This document shows, piece by piece, positions 10,450 through 22,400 of a stretch of DNA of 64,000 bases. The DNA is taken from NCBI RefSeq assembly GCF_027409185.1, contig NC_084461.1, positions 141,653,001 to 141,717,000 of the forward strand. Reading direction: 5' to 3'. Below the pieces are notes generated by a model, which worked only from the letters and a program-made list of their open reading frames with translations, was not told the DNA's origin and did no database searches. Every line of letters begins with the position of its first letter. Position 1 is the first letter of the stretch. Position numbers and translations under genes: made by a program. The DNA is from Cynocephalus volans. Lineage: Eukaryota; Chordata; Mammalia; Dermoptera; Cynocephalidae.

Positions 10450-10590
10450 TTGAAATGGAAAGAGCACTGTTCTTGTGGTCAGGAGCAATAGAGCTCCCAC
10501 TTGAGCTTTGCCATCAGTTAGATCCTAGGCTTGTTGCTTTACCTCTCTGGGCTTCTGATCTCATGTCTAGAGAACAAGAGTGGTAAACTA
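10450..10590 (+). repeat. MIR fragment, plus strand
   Basis: AAAGAGCACTGTTCTTGTGG, GGCTTGTTGCTTTACCTCTC and GGGCTTCTGATCTCATG are diverged MIR-like words in order. Confidence 0.55.
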
Positions 10591-10594
10591 GATC

Positions 10595-10780
10595 AAGGGA
10601 TCTCAACCTTTAACAAGGATCAAAATCACCAGTGAAACTTGATAAAAATGTAGCTTCCTGAGCCCAACCCACAGAGAATCTGATTTAGAAAATCAGATGG
10701 ATCCCAGGAATCTGCATGTTTAACCAGCCCACCTGGTGATTCTGAAGAGGTGGTCCACAAACCAGGCTTTGGGAATCACA
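10595..10780 (+). mobile_element. MER5A-type hAT DNA transposon
   Basis: GATCTCAACC at the left, AGAATCTGATTTAGAAAATC in the middle and ACCTGGTGATTCTGAAGAGG towards the right are MER5A features. Non-autonomous and ancient. Confidence 0.8.
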
Positions 10781-10789
10781 GACCAGAGG

Positions 10790-12700
10790 AACTCTCAGGT
10801 TCCTTCAGGCCCCAGCATTCTGGATGCCAAGGTTTTAAAGTGCTGCAAAGCTTAGATCTTCCCAGCACCTGGTGGTAGGGAATGATGTGGTTTCTCTCTA
10901 GGTCCTGCTCTTAAAGTCATCAAGCCCAGCCTCAGTTTCTGCCCACTCACGTATCCTCACTGCTTCTCTCCTTTCTGTCCGTGCCTTTCTGAGATCTTAT
11001 CCCCCTAGCATCGCAGGTCCTTGGCTTCCAGGCAATAGAAAGTGAGAGGTTCTTGCCACCCTGATGCCATCAAAGCTTGTTTCTCCTCTCCTTGCAATAA
11101 AAACTTTCTGACTATCCATGTCATGACTTCCCAGAGATTTCCCAATGTTCTGCCCCTGTGAGGACTCCATCCACATCCTTCTTCCCTGGAAACTCAACAG
11201 GTGAGATGAGGAATGTGGACTCCAGACCACGGGTTTGGGATAGACTCCAAAAGGTATTAAAGAGTTTAAAATAGAGAAGGTGCTTAATTGATATTTTCTT
11301 TAAAATTTAGGAAGAGCACTCCAGCAAAATGGAGATGTGGGTTTCTACTTCCTCTGAGTTCAGTTCAAATAACACACAAATAAAAGTAGCGTGATGTAGA
11401 ACAATAACTCCTTGGAACCTGAAGAAGGTTCCAAATTCTAAATTTTCCATGAAGGGCTGGCTCTTCACTCTTAAAGGGAGAAAGCAGTGCTTGGCAAACA
11501 GAGAAGCGTGGGTAGAGTGACTTTCAATTGGTGATAGACTTGAGGTGCCTGGATGGTACCAGATTTCCATAGCTGCGTTTGTTTTCTCCATGGGAGAGAA
11601 GGGTTGGGATTGCTCCTGGGGAGGAGGGAAAATAGCCATGCCCCATACCAGACCCTCAGGGGGCATTGGCTCAGGGGCCCCATTTGTTTTCCATCATCCA
11701 TATTTTTATTTTTGCGAACAGGCATGGGCTGCCTGCAGAGCAGGGCCTCTCATCTCCCGCTGTGTTCTCCCCACCTGTAGCACCCTTGCCACGTCCTCCT
11801 CATTCTTTCCCTGTGGCTGCAGACCAAGCTGGGCCAGGGACCAGTGCTCACTTACTCAGGAGCAGGGATGGACCCAACCAAACAAGAACCTCTTTATTTG
11901 GCCCCTGGAATCAGGTCAGGGAGGGACAGGAAATAACTGGAATAGAAGGTAGCAGTATTTCTACTCCATGGGCCATGCACAAGGTTTTCAAGAGAACCTT
12001 CAGCTGCATGGCATTATGATGAAGACCAGCTCCCACCTGCCTGGGGAAGGCCCAATCAGGGTCTCAAGAAGTGGCTGGCTATGGAGGAATGTGCATTGCA
12101 GTGGTGTGGGGACAGGGAGCAGGAAGCGCTGGGCAGCCAACTAGTAGTTGGGCTTAGTGAGTTGTTTAGAAAACACTGGAAGCTTGCCTCGCTCCAAATC
12201 TTTCTTCCGTCTTTTAAAATGCTGAAAGGCACCAGGAAGCCATTACTGAACTAACTGCTTTCCCCTCCAAATAAATGAAGGTCAATTTCAAAGAAACAGT
12301 TGTGCTCTCAGTAGTACTGGAACCAAATAGGAATCTCTCTTCATTGATTTGATTCTGCAGCCTTCTCATTCAAGTCGGGGCTGAGGAATCTCCACCCTCC
12401 ACAAACACAAGGGAGGGTGAGGGTCTCAGAGATGACTCAGGACAGAGCCATCCCCACAAACACACATGTTAATCCTCCAGCTCTGAGGTTTCAAAACACA
12501 GGGATTTGAGCTGCCCACAAGAAAAACAATTGGTTTGAGTACTTAGTGAGGGAAATTTTTACCCAAAGGGAATCCTTCCTGGAGGAAGGAAATCCTACTG
12601 AGGTAAAATACAGCTGACCACTTATTAAATCATTAATAAAGACTTCCTAAAGCATGCATTATGTGAGACACTATACTAGACACTGGGTTCTTGAGCCAAA
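10790..12700. other. Intron segment, nothing recognised
   Basis: About 1.9 kb with no recognised repeat or gene. Overlapping open frames at 11545-12019 are short, in several frames at once and unlike any family; I treat them as chance. Confidence 0.45.
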
Positions 12701-12739
12701 AACGAACACGGCCCCTGCCTGCAGGCTTACAGCCTCATG

Positions 12740-12950
12740 AAATCATATTATTATTGAACCAATATGATGTGCCAGACATTCTGCTAGGCCTCCTACAGAC
12801 ATTATCTCATTAATCCTCACAGCTACCCTGATAGGGGAGAGTCACTGCTTCCTATGTACAGATGCTTATACTGAAGCTCAGAGAGGTTAGACTTCTTGCC
12901 CAACATCACACAGCAAGTTGAATCCAGGTTTGTTCTACTGCACCAAGACG
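12740..12950 (-). repeat. MIR SINE, minus strand
   Basis: GATGTGCCAGACATTCTGCT, CATTATCTCATTAATCCTCA, GAAGCTCAGAGAGGTTAGAC and CATCACACAGCAAG are reverse-strand MIR words in order. Confidence 0.85.
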
Positions 12951-13348
12951 TCTGGCCTTTTTGCTCTGTGACAACAACCTGCTCTCATAGCAAATGTTCT
13001 CCAGGAAACCCAGAAACACACTGTCAAAAACTAGTTATGATGCTTCTCTTGCAAAACCCTGCCTGTCTTCCACTGCCTGCTCACTCCTGAAATAAAGATC
13101 AACTCATGAAATGTCAGGGCGAGCCATCCACATTCTAGCTCGGAGCTAGATTTTCTCCACAACTCCCATGCTGTGCATAAGGGTCTCTCAGAGCTGGGCA
13201 CTCTGTCAGTCACCCCAGGCAGAAGGAAAAAGTGGAAGAGACCTTGCCCTTCTGCTAGGGATGTGGGTCCACATCTTTAATCATTCATTCACTGAATAAA
13301 TACATATTTATTGAGTGGTTACTATGGCCAGGTATTATACTGGAGGTA

Positions 13349-13432
13349 TGAGGGTACTTCCAAAGGCTCATAGAAAGACTTGTATTACCTTTTAATTCTA
13401 TTTTTCTATAAACTTTTTGGAGTACCCTGGTG
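13349..13432. mobile_element. 84-bp mariner-like MITE inside L2
   Basis: Ends are inverted repeats: AGGGTACTTCCAAAGGCTCA (13351 on) versus AGGGTACTCCAAAAAGTTTA on the opposite strand, with an AT-rich middle. TA dinucleotides flank it (13347-13348, 13433-13434) and the L2 reads continuously across, consistent with a TA-target Tc1/mariner element. Confidence 0.7.
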
Positions 13433-13496
13433 TAATGGTGAGCAAAATAGTTATATTCCAAAGAATTTAGTTCCAGTAGGGAATACATATCGTGAA

Positions 13497-13514
13497 ACAC
13501 ACACACACACACAA
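13497..13514. repeat. (CA)n microsatellite
   Basis: About eight CA units in the L2 copy. Confidence 0.85.
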
Positions 13515-14310
13515 ATATGAATGCCAATTATGATATATGACTTGAAGAAAAAAGGTGAGATTCTATCAGAATTATATAACAGGGACTGGTCTATCATGGG
13601 GTCCCTGAGAAAGTGACATTTACGCAGAACCTGGGACAGTTTGGAGGAGTTAATTCAGTAAAGCAGACAGGTAGCAGGGACACACCTGAAAGTCCTGAAG
13701 TAAGAGATTGTGGGGAAAAAACAGAGCCTGGAGAATAGAAGGGAGGCAGGTGCATGCAGAAGCTGGAGGCCTGGACAGAGGCAAGGCCATGCGAGGACTT
13801 TTAGGCCACATTAAAGACTAGATTTTATCCAAAGTGCATTAGCCTCTATGGAAGGGTTTGAAGCAGATGAAAGTTGCTATCTGAATTATGTCTTTGAAAG
13901 ATGACTCAGGCCATCATGAGGAGCACAGACTAGAGACCTCACAATTGCAGTGAGAGATGTTGGTGACTTAGACGAGGCTGGTGGCCGTAGAGGTGGAGAG
14001 AAATAGACAGATTCAAGGACGGGGGATAGATTGGTGATGGAGAGTTAGTGAGAGAAAGGAATGTGTCTAGAATAACCCTGGGGTTTCTGGAGAGAGCCAC
14101 CCAGGTAGATAGAAGTACCATTTCTTGAGATGGGAAGACAGGGTGGGAGGTGGCTAAACACAGCCAAGAGGATTTCTCCCAGGATCTTCCTCAGGCCATT
14201 CATCAGGGCTCATAAGACGCCATGCTAACAATGTTCCACCAGACACCCTTATGAGCTGAGCAGACAGAATGTCTAACCCAAAAGCCAAAAGTACGGAGCA
14301 ATAGCAAGCC

Positions 14311-14460
14311 TAGCTGCTCATCAGAAACATCTGGCAGAGGAGCCATTTTTAAAAGCATAGATTCTTGGGTCCCACCATAGACCTACTGTATCAGATTTTC
14401 CCCTGTGGAGCTGAGAATCTCAATTTTTAACAAGTCTCCCAGGTGATTCTTACACAGCCA
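14311..14460 (+). mobile_element. MER5A-type hAT fragment
   Basis: AACATCTGGCAGAGGAGCCA, CTTGGGTCCCACCATAGACC and TCTCCCAGGTGATTCTTACA match MER5A order. Confidence 0.75.
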
Positions 14461-15120
14461 GAACAGCCCCAGTCCTCCTTGGGCCTGGGAACCCCTGGAA
14501 TGGATATCCTGTGCAGAGCCAAGAAAACCTGGTGAAGCTTCCCTAATCGCAGCCAGAAGTATTTTCAGTCCTACCCAGTCCCTCGGGCCAGTCCACATAA
14601 AGGAAGGCAAGAAGGCTGCCAGGACAGAAAGTAGTTTCTTTAAACTAGGGCCTCCCTGGAGAAGGGAAAGAGGATGAGCACTGTGGACACATCCTCGCTG
14701 TACCAGGCGTACCAATAACACTGAATGCTCATAATTCTCACCACCCCTCTGCAGAGCAAACATCATCTTCCCTGTTTTCACAAGCGAGGGGACTAGAGTT
14801 CAGAGAGGTTCAGTAATTCACCCAAGGTCACACAGCTAGTAAATGGTAGAGTCCACTGGACTCCACATTTGGCAATCAATAAGCATTCGTCATATTACTC
14901 CTGTTGTTACCTCATGGCTTTCCCAACATGTGTCTGAGGTTTGGTGCCCAAAGTCTTTACTGGCTCAAAGCAAGATAAGAAAAGAAATTTAGGAAAATGT
15001 TGTTTTCTTTTAAAAAAAGAAACATAAATATTCAATATAAATGACTGTTCTTTTATTCTAAAGACTATGATCTTTCTATTTGGGGATACTGAAATAGCAT
15101 TTCCTTGATGGAGATGATGA
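14461..15120. other. Intron segment with a small MIR piece
   Basis: Mostly unrecognised. 14770-14860 (AGAGTTCAGAGAGGTTCAGT, GGTCACACAGCTAGTAAATG) is a minus-strand MIR core; nothing else supported. Confidence 0.55.
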
Positions 15121-15124
15121 TAGT

Positions 15125-15126
<2 letters not shown>

Positions 15127-15165
<39 letters not shown>

Positions 15166-15209
15166 GTGTGTGTGTGTGTGTGTGCGTGTGCGTGCGCGTG
15201 TGTATGTGT
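15127..15209. repeat. (TG)n microsatellite
   Basis: About 80 bp of TG repeats with CG interruptions. Length-variable and able to adopt Z-DNA. Confidence 0.95.
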
Positions 15210-15354
15210 TAATGTTCTACTTGGCAAAATAAAAAGTTGGTTACCGTATGTCAATCTCCTCCAAAATTTTTTTTGAAATTTCACTGTGAATCTCTTAAAA
15301 TCTTGGAATCATGGAAGACACCATGGTGGACAGACACAGTAAACATTTACAGGA

Positions 15355-15475
15355 AAAAGGAAGGAAGGAAGAAAAGAAGGAAGGAAGGGGGAAGGAAGGA
15401 GGGGAAAAAAGAAGGTGAGGGGAGGGATGGAGGGAGAGAAAGAACAGAAAAAAAAAGAGGGGAGGGATGGATAAG
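15355..15475 (+). repeat. Polypurine (GGAA)n-type low-complexity tract
   Basis: About 120 nt almost exclusively of A and G with GGAAGGAA units. Explains the lysine/arginine-rich chance frame here. Confidence 0.9.
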
Positions 15476-15479
15476 TGAG

Positions 15480-15815
15480 CTAGCCTCGGCTTTACTGTGA
15501 GGTCCTGTGGACTGGACAAAGGGCTGGGGAGGGGAAGGATGATGTGCAAAGAGTTAGGCCTGTCATGTACGACAGGATTCGGGGCCAGTTGTGGAGGCAC
15601 CCAACCCTGTTGTGGCAAAGCAGAAATGCCAGCAGGTGCATTGTCACTGCAGTGCCATCACTGAGGGGCCTATTCAGATCTGTAATACAGAAGATGCCTT
15701 TATCTGAATGTGTGTGTGGTCAGTAAAAATAAATGATGGCCACCAGGCCGCACTGGGAAATTGCTCTCTCCCATATCTACAGGATGTTTCTGCAGTCACT
15801 GTGCTCCCTGACCAT
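15480..15815. other. Intron segment, nothing recognised
   Basis: No gene or clear repeat recognised. Confidence 0.45.
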
Positions 15816-15819
15816 GGCT

Positions 15820-16065
15820 GAGAATAATAATACTAATAGCTGTCATTTGTTAGGTCTTGGCTGCATGCCAGACTTACTGTGCTGCTCTGTGCTGGGGGTG
15901 CTTTCTATGCATCCTCTCCTTTTCTGCACTCCACAGGCTTATGCAGTGGGCACTGTTATTGTCCCCATTTTATAGACAAGGAAACAGAAGCTCAGAGAGA
16001 CTGAGTGATTTGCCTCAGGCCGTCCAGCTGATCAATGACAGAACCTGGATTTGAATCCAGGCAAT
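15820..16065 (-). repeat. MIR SINE, minus strand
   Basis: GTCCCCATTTTATAGACAAG, GCTCAGAGAGACTGAGTGAT and GAACCTGGATTTGAATCCAG are reverse-strand MIR words. Confidence 0.85.
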
Positions 16066-16069
16066 TAAA

Positions 16070-17125
16070 TGGGTTCAATCTTGGAGGTATTCTAGATATG
16101 AGGCTCTGAGCCCCGATGTAAAGAGGTGCAAAAGAAACTGGGGAAATCATGTTGTACTGAGAAGGAGGAAAGGAAGGGCAGGTGGCTGCTGATCATTCAG
16201 CAACTGAAAAGTACCACATCCTGGTGAGAACATAGAGAATATAGAAATAATTGGACCTTTCCCTTAGCAGCATAAGTCAACATTTCTCTTTATTGTAGAT
16301 ACTTTAGAAGACTTTTTTCAGCTTCACAATCTATTATTGGTAATGTCACATATGTTTTTGAGATGTTTATCAAATCTGGAAAACCATAAAATTTAACAGA
16401 CTTTTTCACAGATTAGTTTCTGGCTGCACATATTTCAGACCCTGGTTCATCTCCACCCCCCACCTACATGTGGTGCCAGCACCATGGGGCATGCTCCTCT
16501 CACAGATCAGTTTCTGGTCCTACCTCTTGATGTCACAAGGCCAGGTGTGTTAGCATCATGAAAGAGTATTTCTAGAAGTGGTTATTCCACTTTGCAGCAG
16601 CTCTGGCTAGTGATGACCTAGCTACACAGAAAGAAAAGACTGCAGACCATATACACACGTTCAATGGAACCCAAACGAAATGTATCTTTAGTCAGCTCTT
16701 AGCTACTTCCCAAAAATGCCCACAGTCCCTATACCACCACCTACACCAGGGGGAATATGACAGAGGGAAGTCAGAGTGGAAACAGACAATGGTCTTAACC
16801 AATTGCAGCTAATAGACTTTACGTCTGAAAGCTTTGTATGGCCATGGGGTAAACGTTGCTAGGGCCCCTCACAGGGCTTTGGAGGGTCCCATGAAGAGGC
16901 ACCTGAGGCTAAGGAAGTGCCCTTCGCCCACACCCAAACACTCCAGGATGGCTTTCTCCAGCAGCTTCATGACTGAACTACTATCTTTCTCCTCTACAAA
17001 CTGCAAACTTCTTGCAGGCAGTGACCACATCTTTCATCTCTGCCTAATATGGCTGCTCACAGAAGCTTAATGAATGGATGAATGAGCAGCACTGTGAGTT
17101 CAGCAGAAGAATTAGGAGTGCACTC
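16070..17125. other. Intron segment, nothing recognised
   Basis: No gene seen. A partial internal repetition (CACAGATTAGTTTCTGG near 16408, CACAGATCAGTTTCTGG near 16501) is present; source unknown. Confidence 0.45.
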
Positions 17126-17129
17126 TAAT

Positions 17130-17510
17130 TCAAGTAGAATTATTTGCCATTCCCCAAATACACCCTGCATTTTTCTTCCTCTGTGCATTAGCCCATACTG
17201 TTCTTTCACCCACCAGTGTTCTTCCCATACCCTCTGAATATCCAAATTCATCTGTAAATGTCCTGTTCTATTGACACCCCTCTCAAGAAACCTTTCCCTG
17301 GCAGTGATCACTCCCTTACTACCTGGTTTATGGTGCTTGTCACATCTCTCTGTGGGGAAAAGGACAGATATGCACACCTTTAGCAGTGCTGTCAGGCTGC
17401 AAACCACCAGAGGTGGTCAGGGTCCAGTTTTGAATCATCTTCTTGTCCGCCGTGCCCAGACATACATAGTACGTAGTAGACATACATAGTACATAGTAGA
17501 TTGTCGGTAA
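17130..17510 (+). repeat. L2 LINE 3' end, plus strand
   Basis: TTTCACCCACCAGTGTTCTT, CAAGAAACCTTTCCCTGGCA and CGTGCCCAGACATACATAGT are L2 3' words in order. Its tail contains a tandem duplication at 17459-17498. Confidence 0.7.
17459..17498. repeat. 20-bp tandem duplication
   Basis: GACATACATAGTACGTAGTA followed at once by GACATACATAGTACATAGTA, one mismatch. A local slippage duplication in an L2 tail. Confidence 0.9.
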
Positions 17511-17514
17511 AAAT

Positions 17515-17640
17515 AGCAATGATTCATACAGTATGTGCCAGACTTCATCTACCATTGACACCTCCCAATAGCCCATCAGATAGATATTAATTTTTTGCCC
17601 ATTTTGTAAATGAGAAAATGGGCTTAGAGGAGTTCAATGG
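17515..17640 (-). repeat. MIR fragment, minus strand
   Basis: CAGTATGTGCCAGACTTCAT and CCCATTTTGTAAATGAGAAA are MIR core words, reverse orientation. Confidence 0.7.
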
Positions 17641-17644
17641 CTTG

Positions 17645-18050
17645 TTTCATTCCTTGAAACTACTGCAAACACAATAAAAGGAGATTGTCAAGAACTGCTC
17701 CTCTAAAATCAAAATGCCAATCTGGGCATGGTCACAGAGCCAGTGAAGGTTGGATAGGTGAAGACCAGAGTGGACACAAGGTAGGAGCTTGAAAATTGTA
17801 CGGTGTCTTCACTCTCTATTAAAAGGCTGCCATTCCACCTGCCTCTGAGGGAGATCTTCCCATTGCCAATTGGCCCCCTATTTCCTTTCACCTTACTAGC
17901 TGCCTCTCAGCTCTGGGCATGATATGGTCAGAGTTGGTCCCCGCAGAAGTAGGAAAGGAGGAAACCATTCTTGTACCTTTATAGCAGGGCCAGATTAAGA
18001 TCTTTAGAGGCCCAAGGTACTAAGAAGGAAATAATGAAATCCACAATTAA
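17645..18050. other. Intron segment, nothing recognised
   Basis: No gene or repeat recognised. Confidence 0.45.
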
Positions 18051-18051
18051 A

Positions 18052-18062
18052 ACACACGCATG

Positions 18063-18107
<45 letters not shown>

Positions 18108-18129
18108 ACACACACACACACACACACAC
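18052..18129. repeat. (CA)n microsatellite
   Basis: About 75 bp of CA with a few GC/TC interruptions. Confidence 0.95.
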
Positions 18130-18134
18130 GGATC

Positions 18135-19690
18135 CCTAAAATAAATGTAGGGAGAGCCAAAAACATTTTGGATTTTTTCCATGAAGGCCACTTGATTTCT
18201 TTAATATCAAATTATTTCCCAAAAAAGTAGAGGTGCCCCAACTTTGCTAATGCTCTAAAGACACACTGGGTCTGTCTGACAGCACTGTTCTCTAATGGGG
18301 TGACTATACATCCCTGTTTGCCTGAGACAGTCCGCATTTATGCCTGCTCTCAAAGCATGATTATTATAACCCTCTTTTATTCTCAAAAGTGTCTCAATTT
18401 GAATGAAAAAAGTGTTTTCCTATTTTAAAACCTGGAGTAAGGGTGTTTACCATGGGGACATCTTGTAGTACCCCAGTTTCACATTACAGCCTGAGATGGC
18501 TGAGGAGAAACTTGCCAACATCCTCAACAGTCCAGAGGAAGATTCATCATGAGAGAGCAAAGCACACATCAATTTAAGGAAAGACGCAACTTACCACGTG
18601 TGCATTTTGTGAGACACAGAATTATTGCAATGTTGTTCTGAAATTTTTAAGTAAAGTATTCTTCATTTAGTTCACTTGCCCTTATTACATGGGTGAGTGG
18701 CTGAACTGGGATTTGAATCCACGGCTGGCCTGGCCCTAAATACTTAGCGGCCGAGTAAATAAATGAAGGAATGGATCAATTTCAGCACAAGATAAATGGT
18801 ATAATCGGAATAATGGGGGTCTCCAGAATGCAGAGGAGACAGAAAGAAGAGTGGGCTGAAATAAGATTTGGGGGAAGAGAAGGAAAGTGAGCTATGTTTT
18901 AAGGACTTGTAAGGCTGGAATAACTGTAGTGGGGGGGGGGGTGTTCGCCCCATCCGTCATCACCCCTCTGGGCATGGCAGAGCATGAGTCAGCCCAGATA
19001 GAGTAGAATCTGTCCTCACTGCCAGGCTCATGTTCTCAGGACTCTGTCAACAGCACACTCTTGGCCACACCAATCAGCAGCACCTCTGAGCCCCCTTTGA
19101 ACACTCAAGTGCCCCTGTCTGGTGTGAGCACGTGAACTGTGCTATAAAAGTTGTACCAATCAGCAGTTCAGGCCTGTTCATGAAATGTTCAGACACAGAA
19201 TGTTCTAGCACATGCAAGTTCCTCACAGAGCCCCATTTAAGTTTTTCCAGGGGTGTCTGCGCATGGCTTCTTGATCCCCCTAAGTTTTCTCTCTGTTCTA
19301 CAGAGATGAACTTGGGCTTGGCTTTGCACGCTGCCTGACATTCTTCTTTAAGACAGAGTTTCCTACCAGGCTCATGTACACCACTTAGAGGCTGAGCTCA
19401 GCACCCTGGCTGTGCCCCAGATGGAGGTTAAAGTGGGACCAAGGGCAAGTTGGGCTCACTGTCATTTGCAGGCATAGGCCCCAGGGCTCACACCACCAGC
19501 ACAGAGCTGGGTGGAGATCCAGAAAGGCAGCTGGCTGGGGAGCAGGAGGACCCACCAACTGTAACAACAACAACAAAAAATACATCTCTGATTTATATAT
19601 TCAGGCCATTAATTGCCCCTTGGCATTGCCTTTTCTCTGCTTCCAGGGACAACCCCACAGCGCCCATGTGTGACTCCTTGTTCCCAGTCC
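18135..19690. other. Intron segment, mostly unrecognised
   Basis: 18295-18350 (GGTGACTATACATCCCTGTT) resembles one end of an ancient MER53-like DNA element, uncertain. A run of 12 G lies at 18931-18942. No gene seen. Confidence 0.4.
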
Positions 19691-19699
19691 CTCAGAACT

Positions 19700-20175
19700 T
19701 ACTTTAACACAAAGGTTCTTGGGCTTTTTTCATTCTGTGGATCCCTCTGGCAATCCGATAAAGCTCCTTCTTACAACAGACACATAAAAAAAAAAAAACA
19801 TAGGATTTCAAAGAACACCAAATGTATTATTACAATGTTGAAAAAATTTATTATAGAGTAAAAAAAGTCCTTAACATATTAAATAAACAAGATCTAGCAG
19901 CAAGTTAAATAAATAACTACTATGATTCTGAAGTAGTGACAAGTGCAAATATTTCAAGATTTCTGCAACAAATTTAATGTGATATTACAAATCTGATTTC
20001 TATTGGTGACAAATCCTGCTGATTCTACTGTGGCTTGTTGCCTACATTCCTACTGAAGGAAATACAAACTTACAGCCAAAAGGTTAGTTTTGTTTTATTG
20101 TTTTGTTTTGTTTTGTTTTTAAAGGTCATTTTTTCCCATTCAAGTTCATGGACCCCCTAACTACAGAATAAGAAG
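19700..20175. repeat. Ancient interspersed repeat, class uncertain
   Basis: AAAGAACACCAAATGTATTA, ACAAGATCTAGCAGCAAGTT, TCTATTGGTGACAAATCCTG and AAGTTCATGGACCCCCTAAC follow the order of a mammal-wide repeat I remember but cannot name with confidence. A (GTTTT)n stretch lies at 20091-20120. Confidence 0.5.
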
Positions 20176-20363
20176 CCTGCCTCAAGACACTACCTAAGGT
20201 ATACTTCAGGTTGTGAGGTCTTCTGTACTTTTTTCTTTACAAAAGGTATGGTCTTAGGATCACAGGGAACTTAGACTATGCCATCGTGCTTTGCAACTAT
20301 CTTGCATGATTATTTGTAGTAATTCTTTAATCAATTAGTTTCTTTATTTAAAAATGATGCATT

Positions 20364-20470
20364 GGGCTGGCCAGCTAGCTCGCTTGGGAGAGCGTGGTGC
20401 TGATAACACCAAGGTCAAGGCTTTGGATCTCCACACCAGCCAGCTGCCAAAAAAATAAAAACAAAAATAA
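20364..20470 (+). mobile_element. tRNA-Ile-derived SINE, plus strand
   Basis: GGGCTGGCCAGCTAGCTCGC, GAGCGTGGTGCTGATAACAC and CTCCACACCAGCCAGCTGCC then an A-rich tail. Flanks ATTTAAAAATGATGCAT and ATTTAAAATGACACAT look like a diverged target-site duplication. Confidence 0.85.
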
Positions 20471-20549
20471 ATTTAAAATGACACATAAACTTTTATTTAA
20501 ATCAGAAAGAAAAAAGAGAACAATGAAAACAATTCTTCTATCCACACCA

Positions 20550-20935
20550 GATACCAGCTTCACATCCAACCAACACTCTCAGTATTTTTCCCCAGAAGTA
20601 AACACTTCACCAGATTATTTGTGTATGCTTCTGGAAACATCCTATTTATTTGTAAGCATACATATGCATATATGTGTGTGTGTATGTATTTGAGTGTGTA
20701 TGCACGTGGAACACATGTGTTTCCACCCTGCTTATTTTTACTAATGGTATCATTTTATAAACACTACAGTGAAAGTTATCTTTTTCACTCAACAGTGTAT
20801 CTCAGATATAGCTGTATGTCAAAATGCATAGTTACTGTTCTCTTTTTTTCCTGGCTGCATATTAATCCATTTTATGGAGTGTCCTATTTTACTTATCAAT
20901 TTCCCAATTGATTGACATTGATTTCCCATTGATTG
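20550..20935 (-). repeat. L1 fragment (L1M type), minus strand
   Basis: CACTCAACAGTGTATCTCAG, CCTGGCTGCATATTAATCCA and TTTTATGGAGTGTCC are typical of the reverse strand of old L1 3' regions. Contains a TATG/TGTG-rich patch near 20660-20720. Confidence 0.65.
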
Positions 20936-20941
20936 ATTGAT

Positions 20942-21180
20942 TGGCAGATTTGGTGTCTGGTAAGGACTCAATTCTTATAGATGGCACCTTCTATGTGTCC
21001 TCCCATGGCAGAAGGGGCAAACAGGCTCTCTTGGGCCTCTTTTATAAGGACACTAATCCATTCGTGAGGGCTCCACCCAATCACCTCCCAGATGCCCCAC
21101 CTCCTCACACCACTGCACTGGAAATCAAATTTCAACGTATGGATTTGGGGAAGACACAAGCATTCAGACCATATCATATG
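20942..21180 (-). mobile_element. MST/MaLR LTR fragment, minus strand
   Basis: The reverse complement starts TATGATATGGTCTGAATGCT and continues CACCCAATCACCTCC (given as plus) and AGGACACTAATCCATTCG; the 3' part of the LTR is missing. ERVL-MaLR class, solo and truncated. Confidence 0.75.
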
Positions 21181-21220
21181 GATAACCATGTGTAATATTT
21201 TCCTGTGGAAGTTTCCAGAA

Positions 21221-21221
<1 letters not shown>

Positions 21222-21268
<47 letters not shown>

Positions 21269-21298
21269 AGTGAGTGTGTGTGTGAGTGTGTGTGTGTA
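21222..21298. repeat. (GT)n microsatellite
   Basis: About 45 bp pure GT followed by GA-interrupted GT units. Confidence 0.95.
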
Positions 21299-21479
21299 TT
21301 AACACAACTTACATCACTCAGCACCTTTTTCACTAATCAAGCATGGACTTCTTGCCATATCAGTAAATGTGAGTCTTTTCATTTTTTGTTTGTTTGTTTT
21401 GTTTTTCCCATCTTTCTAATGCTGCATTGAAGCCATAATAGAAGGCACCATAACGTACTTAACCAATCCTGTTATGTAA

Positions 21480-22400
21480 GCAAACCATTTATGTATATAG
21501 GTAAAACACACACAAGGTATCCCATTCACAAGGTACAAGTGTAAAGCGAAAAGTCTGTCCCTCTCACTTCCCTGGCTCCAGCCATTCAGTTCTCCTCTCT
21601 GGAAGCAACTACTGTTAATAGTTTCTTGTATATCCTTTCAGAGATATTCTATGCATATAGAAATATGTTTATATGTTCTCTTTAATGGAAATAACATACT
21701 ATAAACACTATTCTACACTTTGCTTTTGTAACTAAACAATGTGTCTTGAAGATTTTTTCACTTTAATGCAAAAAGAGCAGCCTCATTCTTTTGAATAGCT
21801 GCATCACATTCCTTTTAAAAAAAAATAGACCCCTATGAAAGTACATTTAGGCTGTTTTAAATTTTTTTGCTACTGCAAAATAATATTCTTATACATACAT
21901 CTCCATTTTCCACATGAGTAAATATATCTGTAAGATAAAATCTTGGAAGTGGCCTATTCTGAGTAAATTTTTTAATTTTTATAAATATTGCCAAATCATC
22001 TTCCATAGAGATCGTACCAATATGTTTTCATAACTGACATTTGGCAGTGTCCACACATTCACCAAGAGTGTTATCAAACTCTTCTGATCTTTGCCATCGT
22101 GATAGGTGAAATTTTGGGGAATAAGGTTAAGCATCTTTTTCATATGTTTAAAATAATCCATCCCCCCTTGATGTACATTTGTTTTCTGTTTTTAGCTGTG
22201 ATAAATGTTCTAATATACACTTTTTTTCTTTAATATCTTTTGTGAACCTGCCTTTAGGATTACTTTAGAATAAAGTCCACTTCGAATGGTTAGAACAAAA
22301 GGTAGACTCATGGGAAAGGTCTCAGATTTTTATCATCAAATTATCCTCTGGGAAGGATGTAGCAATTTTCATTCCCAATAAATGTGTTTCAACATAGCTG
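21480..22400 (-). repeat. L1 (L1M type) 3' region, minus strand
   Basis: AACAATGTGTCTTGAAGATT, GAATAGCTGCATCACATTCC, CTTGGAAGTGGCCTATTCTG, TTGCCAAATCATCTTCCATA and TGATCTTTGCCATCGTGATA are in the usual order for the reverse strand of an ancient L1. Confidence 0.8.

Larger units (their letters stand above)
13270..14150 (-). repeat. L2 LINE, minus strand, long copy
   Basis: Reverse-strand L2: TCATTCATTCACTGAATAAA, GGTGAGCAAAATAG, GGAGGCCTGGACAGAGGCAA, CATTAAAGACTAGATTTTAT, ATTCAAGGACGGGGGATAGA. Interrupted by a small palindromic element at 13349-13432 and a CA repeat at 13497-13514. Confidence 0.8.

Noticed and set aside
20621..21430. Cys/Val-rich frames around 21222
   Set aside because: Translations of a (GT)n microsatellite.
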